Source: Nocardioides marmorisolisilvae
GTDB lineage: Bacteria > Actinomycetota > Actinomycetes > Propionibacteriales > Nocardioidaceae
Direction: 5' to 3'
DNA: 64,000 nt
Assembly: GCF_003725775.1 (NCBI RefSeq)
Contig: NZ_RJSG01000002.1
Span: 744,001-808,000 of the forward strand
The position numbers and the translations under genes are program-made. The notes under the pieces were generated by a model. That model made no database searches and had not been told where the DNA came from. It saw only the letters and a list, made by a program, of their open reading frames with translations. Shown piece by piece: positions 17,192-26,800 of this stretch; position 1 is the first letter of the stretch; every line of letters starts with the position of its first letter.

Positions 17192-17201
17192 CTCCCGGGC
17201 T

Positions 17202-17207
17202 TATGCT
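17202..17207 (+). promoter_or_regulatory. Candidate -10 box, leaderless start of lipase gene
   Basis: TATGCT with 6 nt to the ATG at 17214, just after the helicase stop. Confidence 0.5.
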
Positions 17208-17213
17208 CCGGTC

Positions 17214-18122
17214 ATGCGCCGTCTAACTGCTGCCGTTATCTGTCTCGTCTCCGGCCTCGTGCTGGCGGCATCCCCGGCGCAGGCCAAGGCCCTGCCGGTC
17301 CCGTACAACTTCCTGCCGGCGGCGATCTTCGGTGGCACCCCGAACGCGGACGCGCCGGGCACCAACGACTGGACCTGCAAGCCGACCGCGGCGCACCCGC
17401 GACCGGTCGTCCTGGTGCACGGCACCCTGGGCAACCGGTCGACGAACTGGCAGACCTACGGTCCGCTGCTGAAGAACAACGGCTACTGCGTCTTCTCGCT
17501 GACCTACGGCTCGACCCTGCCGATCCCGTTCCCGGGCGCCTTCGGCGGCCTGGGCGACATCCGGGCAAGCGCGCAGCAGCTCAAGGACTTCGTGGCACAG
17601 GTGCTGACGGCGACCGGTGCCAGCAAGGTCGACATCATCGGCCACTCGCAGGGCACGCTCATGCCCGACTACTGGATCAAGTACCTCGGGGGAGCGGGCC
17701 AGGTCGGCAGCTACATCTCGCTGGCCCCGCTGTGGCACGGCACCTCGATCACCGGACCGCCGGCGCAGATGGGCTTCGCGTTCCCGAACCCGCTGGACTC
17801 GATCGGACCGGCCTTCAGCCAGATGAGCGCCGGCTCGGAGTTCATCACCCAGATGCGCAGCGGTGCCGGGGTGAAGGTCCCCGGGGTCACCTACGTGAAC
17901 ATCATGACCAAGTACGACGAGCTGGTGAAGCCGTACACCTCGGGCAGCGAGCCCGGAATGACGAACATCGTGATCCAGGACCACTGCAAGCAGGACTACA
18001 CCGAGCACTTCGAGATCGCGGCCGACAAGAACGCCAGCATCTTCGTGCTCAACGCGCTCGACCCGGCCCACCCGCGGCCGCTCGTGTGCTCGCTGGTGCT
18101 GCCGTTCGTCGGGGGCCTCTGA
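17214..18122 (+). CDS. Secreted triacylglycerol lipase (alpha/beta hydrolase, LipA-class)
   Basis: 302 residues. The signal peptide RRLTAAVICLVSGLVLAASPAQA is cut after about residue 24. The oxyanion region VVLVHGTLGN and nucleophile motif GHSQG (Ser145) are clear. Likely triad partners are the Asp in TKYDELVKPYTS and a His in DHCKQDYTEHFEI. Paired cysteines suggest disulfides in the mature enzyme. It resembles the secreted actinobacterial esterase/lipase family close to class I.7 and fungal-like lipase B groups. The ATG at 17214 is preferred because it starts the signal peptide and follows a -10 box. Confidence 0.9.
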   Translation: MRRLTAAVICLVSGLVLAASPAQAKALPVPYNFLPAAIFGGTPNADAPGTNDWTCKPTAAHPRPVVLVHGTLGNRSTNWQTYGPLLKNNGYCVFSLTYGSTLPIPFPGAFGGLGDIRASAQQLKDFVAQVLTATGASKVDIIGHSQGTLMPDYWIKYLGGAGQVGSYISLAPLWHGTSITGPPAQMGFAFPNPLDSIGPAFSQMSAGSEFITQMRSGAGVKVPGVTYVNIMTKYDELVKPYTSGSEPGMTNIVIQDHCKQDYTEHFEIAADKNASIFVLNALDPAHPRPLVCSLVLPFVGGL

Positions 18123-18200
18123 CCGGCTGCCGGCCCGGGTCTGACTGGACCAGCTGGGCACTTCTGGGCGCCCGGACAGGGGTAGAACACGTTTCGAGAC

Positions 18201-18272
18201 GCGCCAAGCCTCAGATGTTTGACAGAGGCCGTTAGCCCGCTTACGTTGCGGGTGGGCTGAGGGGCTTGGCGC
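18201..18272 (+). promoter_or_regulatory. Long imperfect inverted repeat upstream of the beta-helix gene
   Basis: The arm at 18201-18214 pairs with 18257-18272, interrupted only by two extra G residues. A nested arm (GCCCGC with GCGGGTGGGC) lies within, giving a two-tier hairpin of about 72 nt ending 29 nt before the GTG at 18302. It could be a terminator of the lipase gene, a protein-binding site, or a structured 5' leader. It matches no riboswitch I recognise. Confidence 0.5.
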
Positions 18273-18301
18273 ACTACGGTGCTTGTAGAAATGGAAACAG
18301 C

Positions 18302-20629
18302 GTGCGGCGTTTCTTCCTTGCTCTGATCGTTGCCCTCACCGCGGTCCTGGCTGTTCCCCAGCTGGCCTCCGCGCACGTCGAGCGGCCGTCGTACTGGCCC
18401 GACCCGAAGCCGGACTGCACGATCAGCCCGTGCGCGGGCGGAAAGATCCCGGCGATCCGCAGTCTGGCCAGCGCGCTCACCGCCTCAGCACCGGGCACCA
18501 CCCGGGTCGTCTGCAAGCCGGACTCGCTGACGCGGCTCAAGGCGTCCATCGCCAACGCGCGCCAGTGGGGCTACCGCAACCGCGCGACGGTGCTCTCCAC
18601 GCTGACCGCTGCGCAGGCGACCCAGCTGCTCCAGGTCAACACCGCGCTGTTCGCGATGTGCTCCTACAGCGACATCCAGCCGGCCGTGACGGCCTCGGGC
18701 AACAACGACCGCGTCGTGGTGATGCCCGGCCTGTACACCGAGCCGGCCTCGCGCGCGGCGCCGACGTTCGACCCGGCGTGCGACAAGTACGAGACCAAGT
18801 CCGACGGCGGTGACCCGGGCGCGCTCAGCCACGAGTACCAGATCCACTGCCCGAACGACGCCAACCTGATCTCGGTCGTCGGTCGTGACGGAGGCGCCGG
18901 CCAGGCCGCCGACCCGTCGCCGCCGCTGGTCGACCGGCACGGCATCCCGAACCCGGGCAAGTGCATCCGCTGCAACCTCCAGCTCGAGGGCTCGGGCGTC
19001 AGCGACAACGACGTGGTCGTCGAGGCCGGCGACGCTGCTGCCGGCAACGGCGGCCCGTCCGCGGTCGGCCACGCCAAGGACGTCGGCATCTTCGTCGACC
19101 GCGCGGACGGCTTCGTGCTGCGCAACCTGACCGTGCGCCACGCCCGCGAGCACGACATCTACATCCTCGAGACCGACGGCTACGTCTTCGACAAGTTCAA
19201 GACCTTCTACGCCGGTTCCTACGGCGTGCTGACCTTCGTCGAGGACCACGGTCTGATCCAGAACTGCGAGGCCGCCGGCAACGGCGACTCCGGCATCTAC
19301 CCCGGTGCCGGCGCGCCGACGCTGACCCACCGCGACGTCTCGTTCTACCCGACAGCGCGCTACAGCCAGACGGTGCAGTACTGCGACAGCCACCACAACA
19401 CCGGCGGCTTCTCCGGCACCGACAGCCACGGGACGTTGATCCAGTACAACAACTTCTTCGACAACTCCCTGGGCTTCACCACCGACGTGTTCACCGCGGC
19501 AGGCCACCCCGGCTTCCCGCAGGAGGGCAACGTCATCCGGAACAACAACTTCTACTCCAACAACTTCAACGCCTTCGCCCCCGGTTCGGACGTGGCCCCG
19601 TTCATCGGCGCCCCGGTCGGCACCGGCCTGTGGCTGGCCGGCGGCAACGACAACGTCGTCCAGGGCAACCACTTCTACGACAACTGGCGTCGCGGCCTGA
19701 TGCTGTTCGCGGTTCCGGACGCCACCGTCTGCGGCCCGGTCCTCGGCGACACCAAGACGCCGATCCCCGGCTGCTCGGTGCTGGGCATCTCCACCTCGTT
19801 CCGCAACAAGTTCAGCGGCAACGTGATGGGTGTCGCGCCGGGCGGCGTGGCCAAGCCCAACGGCACCGACTTCTGGTGGGACTCCTTCCCGACCAACACC
19901 GGCAACTGCTGGTGGGGCAACACCGCGGCTGCGGGCAAGAAGGTGACCACGAACGGTCTGCTGCCGAACTGCGCCAACGGCACGCTGCCGGCGACGAGCA
20001 TCGGTCTGGGCAACGTCCTGGCCGAGGCCGAGCTGGTCGCCTGTCTGGCCGGGTACCAGGTCTCCGGCTACCCGAACGGCAACGGAACCATCTGCTCCTG
20101 GTCCAAGACGCCGGCCAAACCCGGTTCGGCCAGCGCGGCCAGGATGGCGACGTCGGGTGAGTTCGTCGCCTCGGACGGCACCTCACAGACCTCGACGTAC
20201 GCCCAGAAACAGGCCTTCGCCGAGCTCTGTGCGTCCGCGGAGACGCTCTCGAGGACCTGTGCGCCGTTCGCCACGATCCTGAACAACCTGGGATGGGTCG
20301 CCGCGACGCTGCAGCCGCAGCCGGCCGACACCACCACCGCAGCCGTGACCACGCGCAAGCCGCTGGGTCTCTACACCTGCGAGTGGTGGCGCAAGGCCGA
20401 CGACTCGGCGAAGGCCGGCATGGTCCAGCGCATCCGCAACTTCGCGGGTGGCTCGGTCACCGGGTCCGGCAGCAACGGCGTGGACAAGATCATCGGCTAC
20501 GGCAACGTGCTGACGAACGCGAACGCGACCAAGCTCTTCAACGAGCGCTGCTCGACCAGCTACGCCGGTCCGTTCGCGCTCTACAAGCTGTACGGCGCCG
20601 CGGCGGCGTACAGCGTGGCCCAGCGCTGA
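18302..20629 (+). CDS. Secreted right-handed parallel beta-helix protein
   Basis: 775 residues from the GTG at 18302, behind GGAAACAGC. The signal peptide is RRFFLALIVALTAVLAVPQLASA. Residues ~150-560 contain repeated short strands typical of pectin-lyase-like beta-helices: DGFVLRNLTVRH, GLIQNCEAAGNGDSGI, VQYCDSHHNTGGFSG, NVIRNNNFYSNN, NVVQGNHFYDNW. The C-terminal ~200 residues form another Cys-containing domain with CEWWRKADDSAKAGM and a closing ERCSTSYAGPFALYKLYGAA. Probably an exported polysaccharide-binding or lyase-like protein; no catalytic residues can be named. A weaker upstream ATG at 18266 would add residues ahead of the signal peptide. Confidence 0.85.
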   Translation: MRRFFLALIVALTAVLAVPQLASAHVERPSYWPDPKPDCTISPCAGGKIPAIRSLASALTASAPGTTRVVCKPDSLTRLKASIANARQWGYRNRATVLSTLTAAQATQLLQVNTALFAMCSYSDIQPAVTASGNNDRVVVMPGLYTEPASRAAPTFDPACDKYETKSDGGDPGALSHEYQIHCPNDANLISVVGRDGGAGQAADPSPPLVDRHGIPNPGKCIRCNLQLEGSGVSDNDVVVEAGDAAAGNGGPSAVGHAKDVGIFVDRADGFVLRNLTVRHAREHDIYILETDGYVFDKFKTFYAGSYGVLTFVEDHGLIQNCEAAGNGDSGIYPGAGAPTLTHRDVSFYPTARYSQTVQYCDSHHNTGGFSGTDSHGTLIQYNNFFDNSLGFTTDVFTAAGHPGFPQEGNVIRNNNFYSNNFNAFAPGSDVAPFIGAPVGTGLWLAGGNDNVVQGNHFYDNWRRGLMLFAVPDATVCGPVLGDTKTPIPGCSVLGISTSFRNKFSGNVMGVAPGGVAKPNGTDFWWDSFPTNTGNCWWGNTAAAGKKVTTNGLLPNCANGTLPATSIGLGNVLAEAELVACLAGYQVSGYPNGNGTICSWSKTPAKPGSASAARMATSGEFVASDGTSQTSTYAQKQAFAELCASAETLSRTCAPFATILNNLGWVAATLQPQPADTTTAAVTTRKPLGLYTCEWWRKADDSAKAGMVQRIRNFAGGSVTGSGSNGVDKIIGYGNVLTNANATKLFNERCSTSYAGPFALYKLYGAAAAYSVAQR

Positions 20630-20632
20630 GTT

Positions 20633-20655
20633 GGTTGAGCCTGTCGAAACCCGGT
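20633..20655. repeat. Dispersed intergenic repeat, single copy
   Basis: 23 bases from GGTTGAG to CCCGGT, identical to one arm of the inverted pair at 46803-46860. It lies between the ends of two convergent genes. Its reverse translation gives the peptide FRQAQPT, a familiar spurious tail in related actinobacterial genomes. Confidence 0.8.
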
Positions 20656-20660
20656 AACCG

Positions 20661-21950
20661 CTAGCTGTTCGCGAGCAGCTCGGCGAACTTCTCCCGAGCA
20701 CGTGCCTGCCGTGTGGGCACGTGCTCGGTGGGCACGCCGTCGGCCGGTGCCGTGTAGTCCTTGAGGACCGCTCGGGCCACCGACTGGCGGTGCACCTCGT
20801 CCGGGCCGTCGTAGATCCGGGCTGCGCGCGCCCACCGGTACATCTGCTCCAGCGGCAGGTCGGAGGAGTAGCCCAGGGAACCGTGCGCCTGCAGCGAGCG
20901 GTCGATCACGTCGTGCAGCACCTTCGCGCCGTAGTACTTGATCATCGCGATGTCCTGGCGAGCGGCCGAGGTGCCCTGGGTGTCGATCACCCAGGCCGCG
21001 TGCAGCGTCATCAGGCGGGCCGCCTGGATCTCCGCGGCGGAGTCCGCGATCCAGTTCTGGATCGTCTGCTTCTCGCCGAGCAGGCTGCCGTGGGCGAACC
21101 GGTACGTCGATCGCTCGCAGAGCATGTCCAGGGCCCGCTTGGCCTGGCCGAGCCAGCGCATCGCGTGGTGGATCCGGCCGGGGCCCAGCCGCATCTGCGC
21201 GATCAGGAACCCGGCGCCGACACCCCCGAGGATGGCCTCCGGTCCGACCCGGACGCCGTTGTACTCGATCTCCGCGTGGTTGCCGTAGCGGCCGAACCGG
21301 TGGTTGGTGGCCTCCATGCTGCCGACGTCGCGGACGATGTCGAGGCCGGGCGTCCCCGCCGGCACGATGAACATGGTGGCCCGCTTGTGCGGCGCGGCTT
21401 CGGGATCCGTGACCGCGACGACGATCAGGAAGTCCGCGACCGAGGCGTTCGAGGAGTACCACTTGCGGCCGGTGATCACCCACTCGTCCCCGTCCTGGAC
21501 GGCCCGGGTCGCCAGCTGCGTCGGGTCCGACCCGGGGGTGTCCCGCTCGGTCATCGAGAAGCACGACTTCAGCTCACCGGCCAGCAGGGGAGTGAGCCAC
21601 CTGTCCTTCTGCTCCGGCGTCCCGGCGAGCGCGAGGATCTCGCTGTTGCCGCTGTCCGGGGCCTGGCAGCCGAACGCGGCCGGCGCGAGCATCGAGGTGC
21701 CGAGGATCTCGTGCATCAGCCCGAGCTTGACCTGGCCGAAGCCCTGGCCGCCGAGCTCGGGGTCCAGGTGCGCGGCCCAGAGCCCCCGGGCCTTGACCTG
21801 GTCCTGCAGGGGCTTGAGCGCCCGGTCGATCTGGTCCATCTCCAGCTCGTCGAAGATCGAGTCCAGTGGCCAGAGCTCCTCGCGGACGAACGTGTTCATC
21901 CAGTCGAGCTCGGCCTGGAACTCGGGGTCGGTGCTGAAGTCCCAGCTCAT
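20661..21950 (-). CDS. Acyl-CoA dehydrogenase
   Basis: 429 residues. It has the flavin-binding region SCFSMTERDTPGSDPTQL, followed by ARKWYSSNASVADFLIVV-like strands, and the C-terminal helical domain with the nucleotide motif QAHGSLGYSSDLPLEQMYRWARAARIYDGPDEVHR. It oxidises an acyl-CoA at the alpha-beta bond and passes electrons to ETF. It is the last gene of a three-gene operon with 4-base overlaps (APH-type kinase, SDR, ACAD). That grouping recurs in actinobacterial fatty-acid or sterol side-chain catabolism. The substrate is not determined. Confidence 0.92.
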   Translation of the reverse strand: MSWDFSTDPEFQAELDWMNTFVREELWPLDSIFDELEMDQIDRALKPLQDQVKARGLWAAHLDPELGGQGFGQVKLGLMHEILGTSMLAPAAFGCQAPDSGNSEILALAGTPEQKDRWLTPLLAGELKSCFSMTERDTPGSDPTQLATRAVQDGDEWVITGRKWYSSNASVADFLIVVAVTDPEAAPHKRATMFIVPAGTPGLDIVRDVGSMEATNHRFGRYGNHAEIEYNGVRVGPEAILGGVGAGFLIAQMRLGPGRIHHAMRWLGQAKRALDMLCERSTYRFAHGSLLGEKQTIQNWIADSAAEIQAARLMTLHAAWVIDTQGTSAARQDIAMIKYYGAKVLHDVIDRSLQAHGSLGYSSDLPLEQMYRWARAARIYDGPDEVHRQSVARAVLKDYTAPADGVPTEHVPTRQARAREKFAELLANS

Positions 21951-22690
21951 CGGGTGCCTCCGTCCACGCGCAGCAGCGCGCCGGTTGTGTAGGTGGATGC
22001 GTCGGTGGTGAGGTGCAGCGCAGCGCCGACGACCTCGTCGGGTCGGCCGACGCGGCGCTGGGCGATCTGGCCCTCGACCATGCTGCGGATCTCGTCGGGC
22101 CAGGCGAGCGAGATGTCAGAGTCGAACGGGCCGCAGATGATGCCGTTGACCCGCACGTTCGGCCCGAAGGCCTGGGCGAAGCCCTCGGTCAGCGCATTCA
22201 GGCCGGCCTTGGCGGCGGCGTAGGGGAGTGAGATCGCGTCCGGGCGGATCGAGGCGATCGAGGAGATGTTCAGGATGCAGCCGCCACCCGCCGCCGCCAT
22301 CCGGGTGCCGATGGCGGCCGAGAGCCGGAACGGGCCTTTCAGGTTCACCCCGATGACCTTGTCCCACAACGCCTCGGAGACCTCCTCCAGGCTCGGGTAG
22401 AGCGGCGACAGTCCGGCGTTGTTCACGAGGATGTCGACCCGGTCGAACGTGGCATGGACCTGCTCGACCAGCGCGTCGCACTGGCCCCAGTCGCTGACGT
22501 TGCAAGCCAGGGGCAGAGCCCGTACGCCGAACCGCTCGGTGACCTCAGCGGCGAGCCCCTCGCACGACTCGACCTTGCGGCTCGCGATCACCACATCGGC
22601 TCCGCGTTCGGCGTAGGCGAGGACCATCTCGCGTCCCAGGCCGCGGCTGCCTCCGGTGACGACGGCGACCTTCCCGGTGAGCTCCGCCAT
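21947..22690 (-). CDS. Short-chain dehydrogenase/reductase (3-oxoacyl-ACP reductase-like)
   Basis: 247 residues from the ATG at 22690, which overlaps the stop of the upstream gene. The cofactor motif TGGSRGLG is at residues 12-19, NNAG follows in DILVNNAGLSPLYP, the catalytic Ser lies in ILNISSIASI and YxxxK is in LPYAAAKAGLNALTEG. The basic residues after the Rossmann beta-2 strand (ASRKVES) favour NADP. In this operon it likely acts on a hydroxyacyl-CoA or alcohol formed in the same degradation route as the acyl-CoA dehydrogenase. Confidence 0.92.
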   Translation of the reverse strand: MAELTGKVAVVTGGSRGLGREMVLAYAERGADVVIASRKVESCEGLAAEVTERFGVRALPLACNVSDWGQCDALVEQVHATFDRVDILVNNAGLSPLYPSLEEVSEALWDKVIGVNLKGPFRLSAAIGTRMAAAGGGCILNISSIASIRPDAISLPYAAAKAGLNALTEGFAQAFGPNVRVNGIICGPFDSDISLAWPDEIRSMVEGQIAQRRVGRPDEVVGAALHLTTDASTYTTGALLRVDGGTR

Positions 22691-23742
22691 CAGACGACTC
22701 CCTCGTCCATGAACAGGTGGGCCTGCTCGACCAGGGCCAGGGCCATCGTGCGCAGGAACTCGCCGACGCCGCGGTCCATCTTCCCCGCGCACGCCCGGGC
22801 GTAGCTGCCCTCCAGCACGATCCCGAGCTTGAAGCAGGCCAGGACGCCGTACCAGTCGATGTTGCTCACGTCCCGGTCGGAGCGCGCCGCGTAGTGCTCG
22901 ATCAGCTCGGCGCGGGTCGCCAGCCCTCCCGCGGTGGCGAGCTGCCCGACGGCGGCGCTGACGGCGGGTGCGCGGTCCGAGGGCCAGGTGCAGACGAACC
23001 AGCCGAGGTCGAGGAGCGGGTCGCCGATCGTGGCCATCTCCCAGTCGAGGATCGCCGCCACATCGCCGCTGGTGTGCGAGAAGAGCAGGTTCGCTGCGTG
23101 GAAGTCGCCGTGCACGATGCCGGGACGGAAGCTCGCCGGGATACCCGCCTCGAGCCACGCCGAGATCGGGGAGACGTCGGGGAACGAAGCCGGGTCGTAG
23201 CCGTCCTGGTCGGCGTAGGACTCCAGCTCGCGGGTCCAGCGGCCGACCTGGCGCTCCGGGAACCCGTCCGGCTTGCCGAAGTCGGCCAGGCCGAGGTCCT
23301 CGTAGTCCAGGGCTGCGAGCGCCGCGATGCCCTCGACGGCGCTGAGCCCCATCCGGTGCCGCAGGTCCGCGCGCTCCAGGTAGAGCTCGGGAACGCCGGA
23401 GGCGGCGTGGAAGCCGTCGATGGCCTCCATCAGGAAGAACGGCGCGCCGAGCACCGACTCGTCCTCGCAGGTCGCGTGCCAGGCAGGGGACGGAACTGGC
23501 TGGTCGGTCAGGACCCCCAGGACCCGCGCCTCGCGCAGCAGCGTCGGCCAGCTCGCCGGCCGCGGGTTCCGCGGTGGGCGACGCAGCACGTGCACCTGGT
23601 CGTCGATGCTGAACCGCACCAGGATGTTCTGGGTGCCCCCGGTCAGCAGGGTCGCGTCGAGGACCGGTCCGCTCCCGAGGCCCTCGGTGTGCAGCCAGCC
23701 GGTCAGGGCATCGAGGTCGACGAGTCCGTCGAGTCCGGTCAT
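22690..23742 (-). CDS. APH-type phosphotransferase (ACAD10 N-terminal-like kinase)
   Basis: 350 residues with the aminoglycoside phosphotransferase/choline kinase fold. Catalytic loop is GIVHGDFHAANLLF and the metal-binding DxD-like segment is AAILDWEMATIGDPLLDLGW. An N-terminal glycine loop, LTGGTQNILVRF, is present. This subgroup is found fused to or beside acyl-CoA dehydrogenases (mammalian ACAD10/11), where the kinase phosphorylates 4-hydroxyacyl-CoA during lactonising-acid catabolism. The same pairing here makes that chemistry plausible. First gene of the minus-strand operon, with a candidate leaderless -10 box. Confidence 0.88.
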   Translation of the reverse strand: MTGLDGLVDLDALTGWLHTEGLGSGPVLDATLLTGGTQNILVRFSIDDQVHVLRRPPRNPRPASWPTLLREARVLGVLTDQPVPSPAWHATCEDESVLGAPFFLMEAIDGFHAASGVPELYLERADLRHRMGLSAVEGIAALAALDYEDLGLADFGKPDGFPERQVGRWTRELESYADQDGYDPASFPDVSPISAWLEAGIPASFRPGIVHGDFHAANLLFSHTSGDVAAILDWEMATIGDPLLDLGWFVCTWPSDRAPAVSAAVGQLATAGGLATRAELIEHYAARSDRDVSNIDWYGVLACFKLGIVLEGSYARACAGKMDRGVGEFLRTMALALVEQAHLFMDEGVV

Positions 23743-23749
23743 GTCCGGA

Positions 23750-23755
23750 AACCTA
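23750..23755 (-). promoter_or_regulatory. Candidate -10 box of the APH/SDR/ACAD operon
   Basis: On the minus strand TAGGTT lies 7 nt before the ATG at 23742. Confidence 0.45.
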
Positions 23756-23804
23756 GGGTGGCGCGGGCCTCGACGCCAGGGTTCGTCTCACGGGCAGGCC
23801 GGGA

Positions 23805-23832
23805 GCCGGTCGACCCTCGTGGGTCGACCGGC
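23805..23832. terminator. Perfect hairpin downstream of the beta-propeller gene
   Basis: A 12-bp perfect stem (23805-23816 with 23821-23832) closes a TCGT loop, 10 bases past the end of the minus-strand gene at 23843. No T tract follows on that strand. Confidence 0.6.
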
Positions 23833-23842
23833 TGTCCAGCCG

Positions 23843-26800
23843 TCAGGGAGCGTTGAACCAGGTGATGGCCCGGTTCATCAGGTCCGCCCGGTCCGCCGCG
23901 TTCCCGTAGGCCTCGTACGGGAACGCCAGGAACATCACCTTGTAGCCGTCGGTCGACACCGTCAGCGCATCCGCGTCGGCGGCATCGTCGGTGAAGGCCG
24001 CGGTGGCCGGACCGACCGGGGTGATCTGGTCCTCGAAGTTCGCGCCCAGGACCGAGTGGTCGAGCGGCACGTCTCCGATCCCGTCCGTCACCGCGTTTCC
24101 GCTGACGCCGTGGACCGCATCAGTCGCCTTGTCGTTCTGCACCTCGCTGCCGTCCCAGTCGATGTGCAGGTAGTCGAAGACGAAGTCGGTCGTGCCCGCC
24201 GCCTGGTCGAGGATGTCCTGGCCCGACATGAACAGCCGGCCGCCACCGTCGAGGAACGCCTTGAGCGCGGCCTCGTACGGCGTGATCGGTGCCGGGTAGC
24301 TGTTGCCGGTGAACCACACGACGTTCTTGTGCGCCGCCAGGTAGGACGCGGGCAGCTCCGGGTCCTCGCCGAGGTCCCAGTACCCGTACGCGGTGCTGTT
24401 CGCCGACAGCGCGTCCTCGTAGTACGGCGCCGAATCGATCGGATCGTTGGTGTCTTGGTCCACCACAAGCGTGTCGTACTTGGCTGCGAGCGAGGTCAGG
24501 GTGGCCGCTCCTGTGACGCTGGAGTCGGCACTCGAGGTGACCGTGAGCGTGGTGTCGTTCGACGCCGCCTCGTCCGCATCCGCAGGCACCGCGACCTTGA
24601 CGCAGACGTCGACCGTGTCGCCCGCGGCAACGCTTGCCGTGGTCGTGATCGGAGTCGTGCAGGACGCGTCGTAAACCGTCGACGCCCAGCTGCCGCCCGA
24701 GGTGCTCACCGTGTAGGTGTCGGACTGGTAGCCGTCGTTGGTGATGTGCTCGGTGAACGTCGCGAAGTCGCCGTCCTTACCGCCCTCGGTGTCCGCGGCC
24801 GGGTCGACCGTGGCGGCGTGGGCCGGTGCGATCCGCGTGGTGTGTGGGCTTCCGTTCGCCACCGGGACGCTTCCGATCTTGACGCCGACGCCGTCGTTGA
24901 CGATCGCGGAGACCGAGCTCGACAGGTTCGTGGCGATCTTCGCCTTGAACGTCAGCGTGATGCTGCCGCCCGCAGGCACCGTCTTCCCGTCCCAGTGGAT
25001 GGTCTTGCCACCCAGGGTGCCGCCATTGCCCGCGGACACGAAGGACGTGTGCGCCGGCACCGGGTCGGTCACCGAGACCGCATTGGCAGCGGCGTTGCCG
25101 ATGTTGCGCACCGTGATCGTGTAGTCGATGGTGCTGCCCGGTCCGACCGGTCGGCCGGAGTCAGCGGTGGAGACGACCAGGGCGGGCCGGGCCGTGCTGT
25201 TGGTCATCGTGTACGCGCCGCGACCGTGGGTGCCCGCCACCAGAACACCGTTGGTGGCGTCAAAGTCCATCTGCCACACCGACACCTTCGGCATCCCGCT
25301 GCCGAGGGCGAACCACTTGTTCCCGCCGTTGGTGGTGAAGAACGCACCGACGTCGGTTCCGACGTACAGGGTCTTGGCGTTGGCCGGGTCGATGACGACC
25401 GTGTTGATCGGCACGTCGGGCAGACCGGTGCCGATGTCGGTCCAGCTGCCGCCTCCGTTGCTCGTCGCGAACAGGTGGCCGCTGTTGCCCGGCGTCGCCG
25501 CACCGAAGCCGCCGTACGCCGCGTACGCGACTCGCCAGTTCGAGTGGTCGACGGCGATCTGGTCGACCGGCCGGTTCGGCAGGGTGCCGACGCCGGTGCG
25601 GTGCCAGGTCGGGGTGTCGGAGACCACGGCGTCCGGGCTGACCTGGATCCAGCCCTCGTCGGTGCCGGCGTACACGCCCTCGCCGCCGTCAGCCACGCCG
25701 AGGGCGGAGATCAGGCAGCCGCGCGCACCGTTCGGAGCGCTGCCCGTGCAGCCGCTGGTCAGGTCGGGGCTGATCGGGTCCCACGTGACGTCCCCGGCGC
25801 TCGCGGCTTCCGCGTTGTTCGTGCGGTAGACCCGGTAGGTACCGAGGAACAGCTGGTTCACGTTGCCGCGGTTCTGCACCCACGGGAGGTAGAACTCCGC
25901 GCGGTCGGTCGTGTCGATGCCGCCGTCGATCGGTTCGTTGCCGAAGAACGTGTTGGTCTCCGACGGGTCATACCGGTAGATGGAGGTTCCGGTGTAGGTG
26001 CCGAAGACGTACGCCGGGACGTTCGGGTTCAACGTGTTGGGTGTCGTCTGGTCGACGATCACCTGGCCGCCGTCGCCGCTGGCCTGGTCGAACCACCGCG
26101 AGTTCGCCGTCGACTTGCGCAGCGTGCCGTTGTCCTGGGTGCCGCCCCAGAACTGACCGGGCACGTTCGGCACGGTCGCGATCGAGGAGAACTGGGTGAT
26201 CGCCAAGCCGGTCGAGTGGATCAGCGCCGCCGTGGTCGGGTTGACCTGGCCGTTGAGGTCCTGCCAGTCCGCTGCCGACAGCGGGTCACCGGGGTTGTTG
26301 CGCCCGCCGCCGGTCTGCGACTCCCAGATGCCGCCGTCGTTGCCGATCGCGATGTGCTGGGTGTTGGTCGGCTGGAAGGCGAACGCGTGGAAGTCAGGGT
26401 GCAGGTCGTACCCGAGGTTCTTCCACGTGGCACCTCCGTCGGTCGAGCGGTAGACGCCACCGGACTGCGGGCTGTTGTTGTACCCGTAGGACCCGAGCGC
26501 GTAGACCACGTTCGGGTTCGTCGGATCGGGCTTGACCACGTTGTCGTAGAAGCACTGGGTGCCGCAGTACCCGAGGATCGAGTTGGTGCCGGTGCCGGTC
26601 GCGGTCGCCGCCCAGGTCGATCCGCCGTCGGTCGACTTGTAGACGCGTCCGTTGTGGTAGACGTCGGAGCTGTCGAAGTAGTCGAAGCCGGTGTACAGCG
26701 TGGCCGCAGCCGTCGCGGACGGGTGCGAGATGCCGAGCGCGAAGCGGGTGCCGCCCTCGAGGAAGTTGCCGGCCGGAAGTCCGGTCATCGCGGTCGCCCA

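Noticed and set aside
18201-18272. A c-di-AMP or other known riboswitch before the beta-helix gene
   Set aside because: None of the conserved riboswitch core sequences I know is present; only the inverted repeat is visible.
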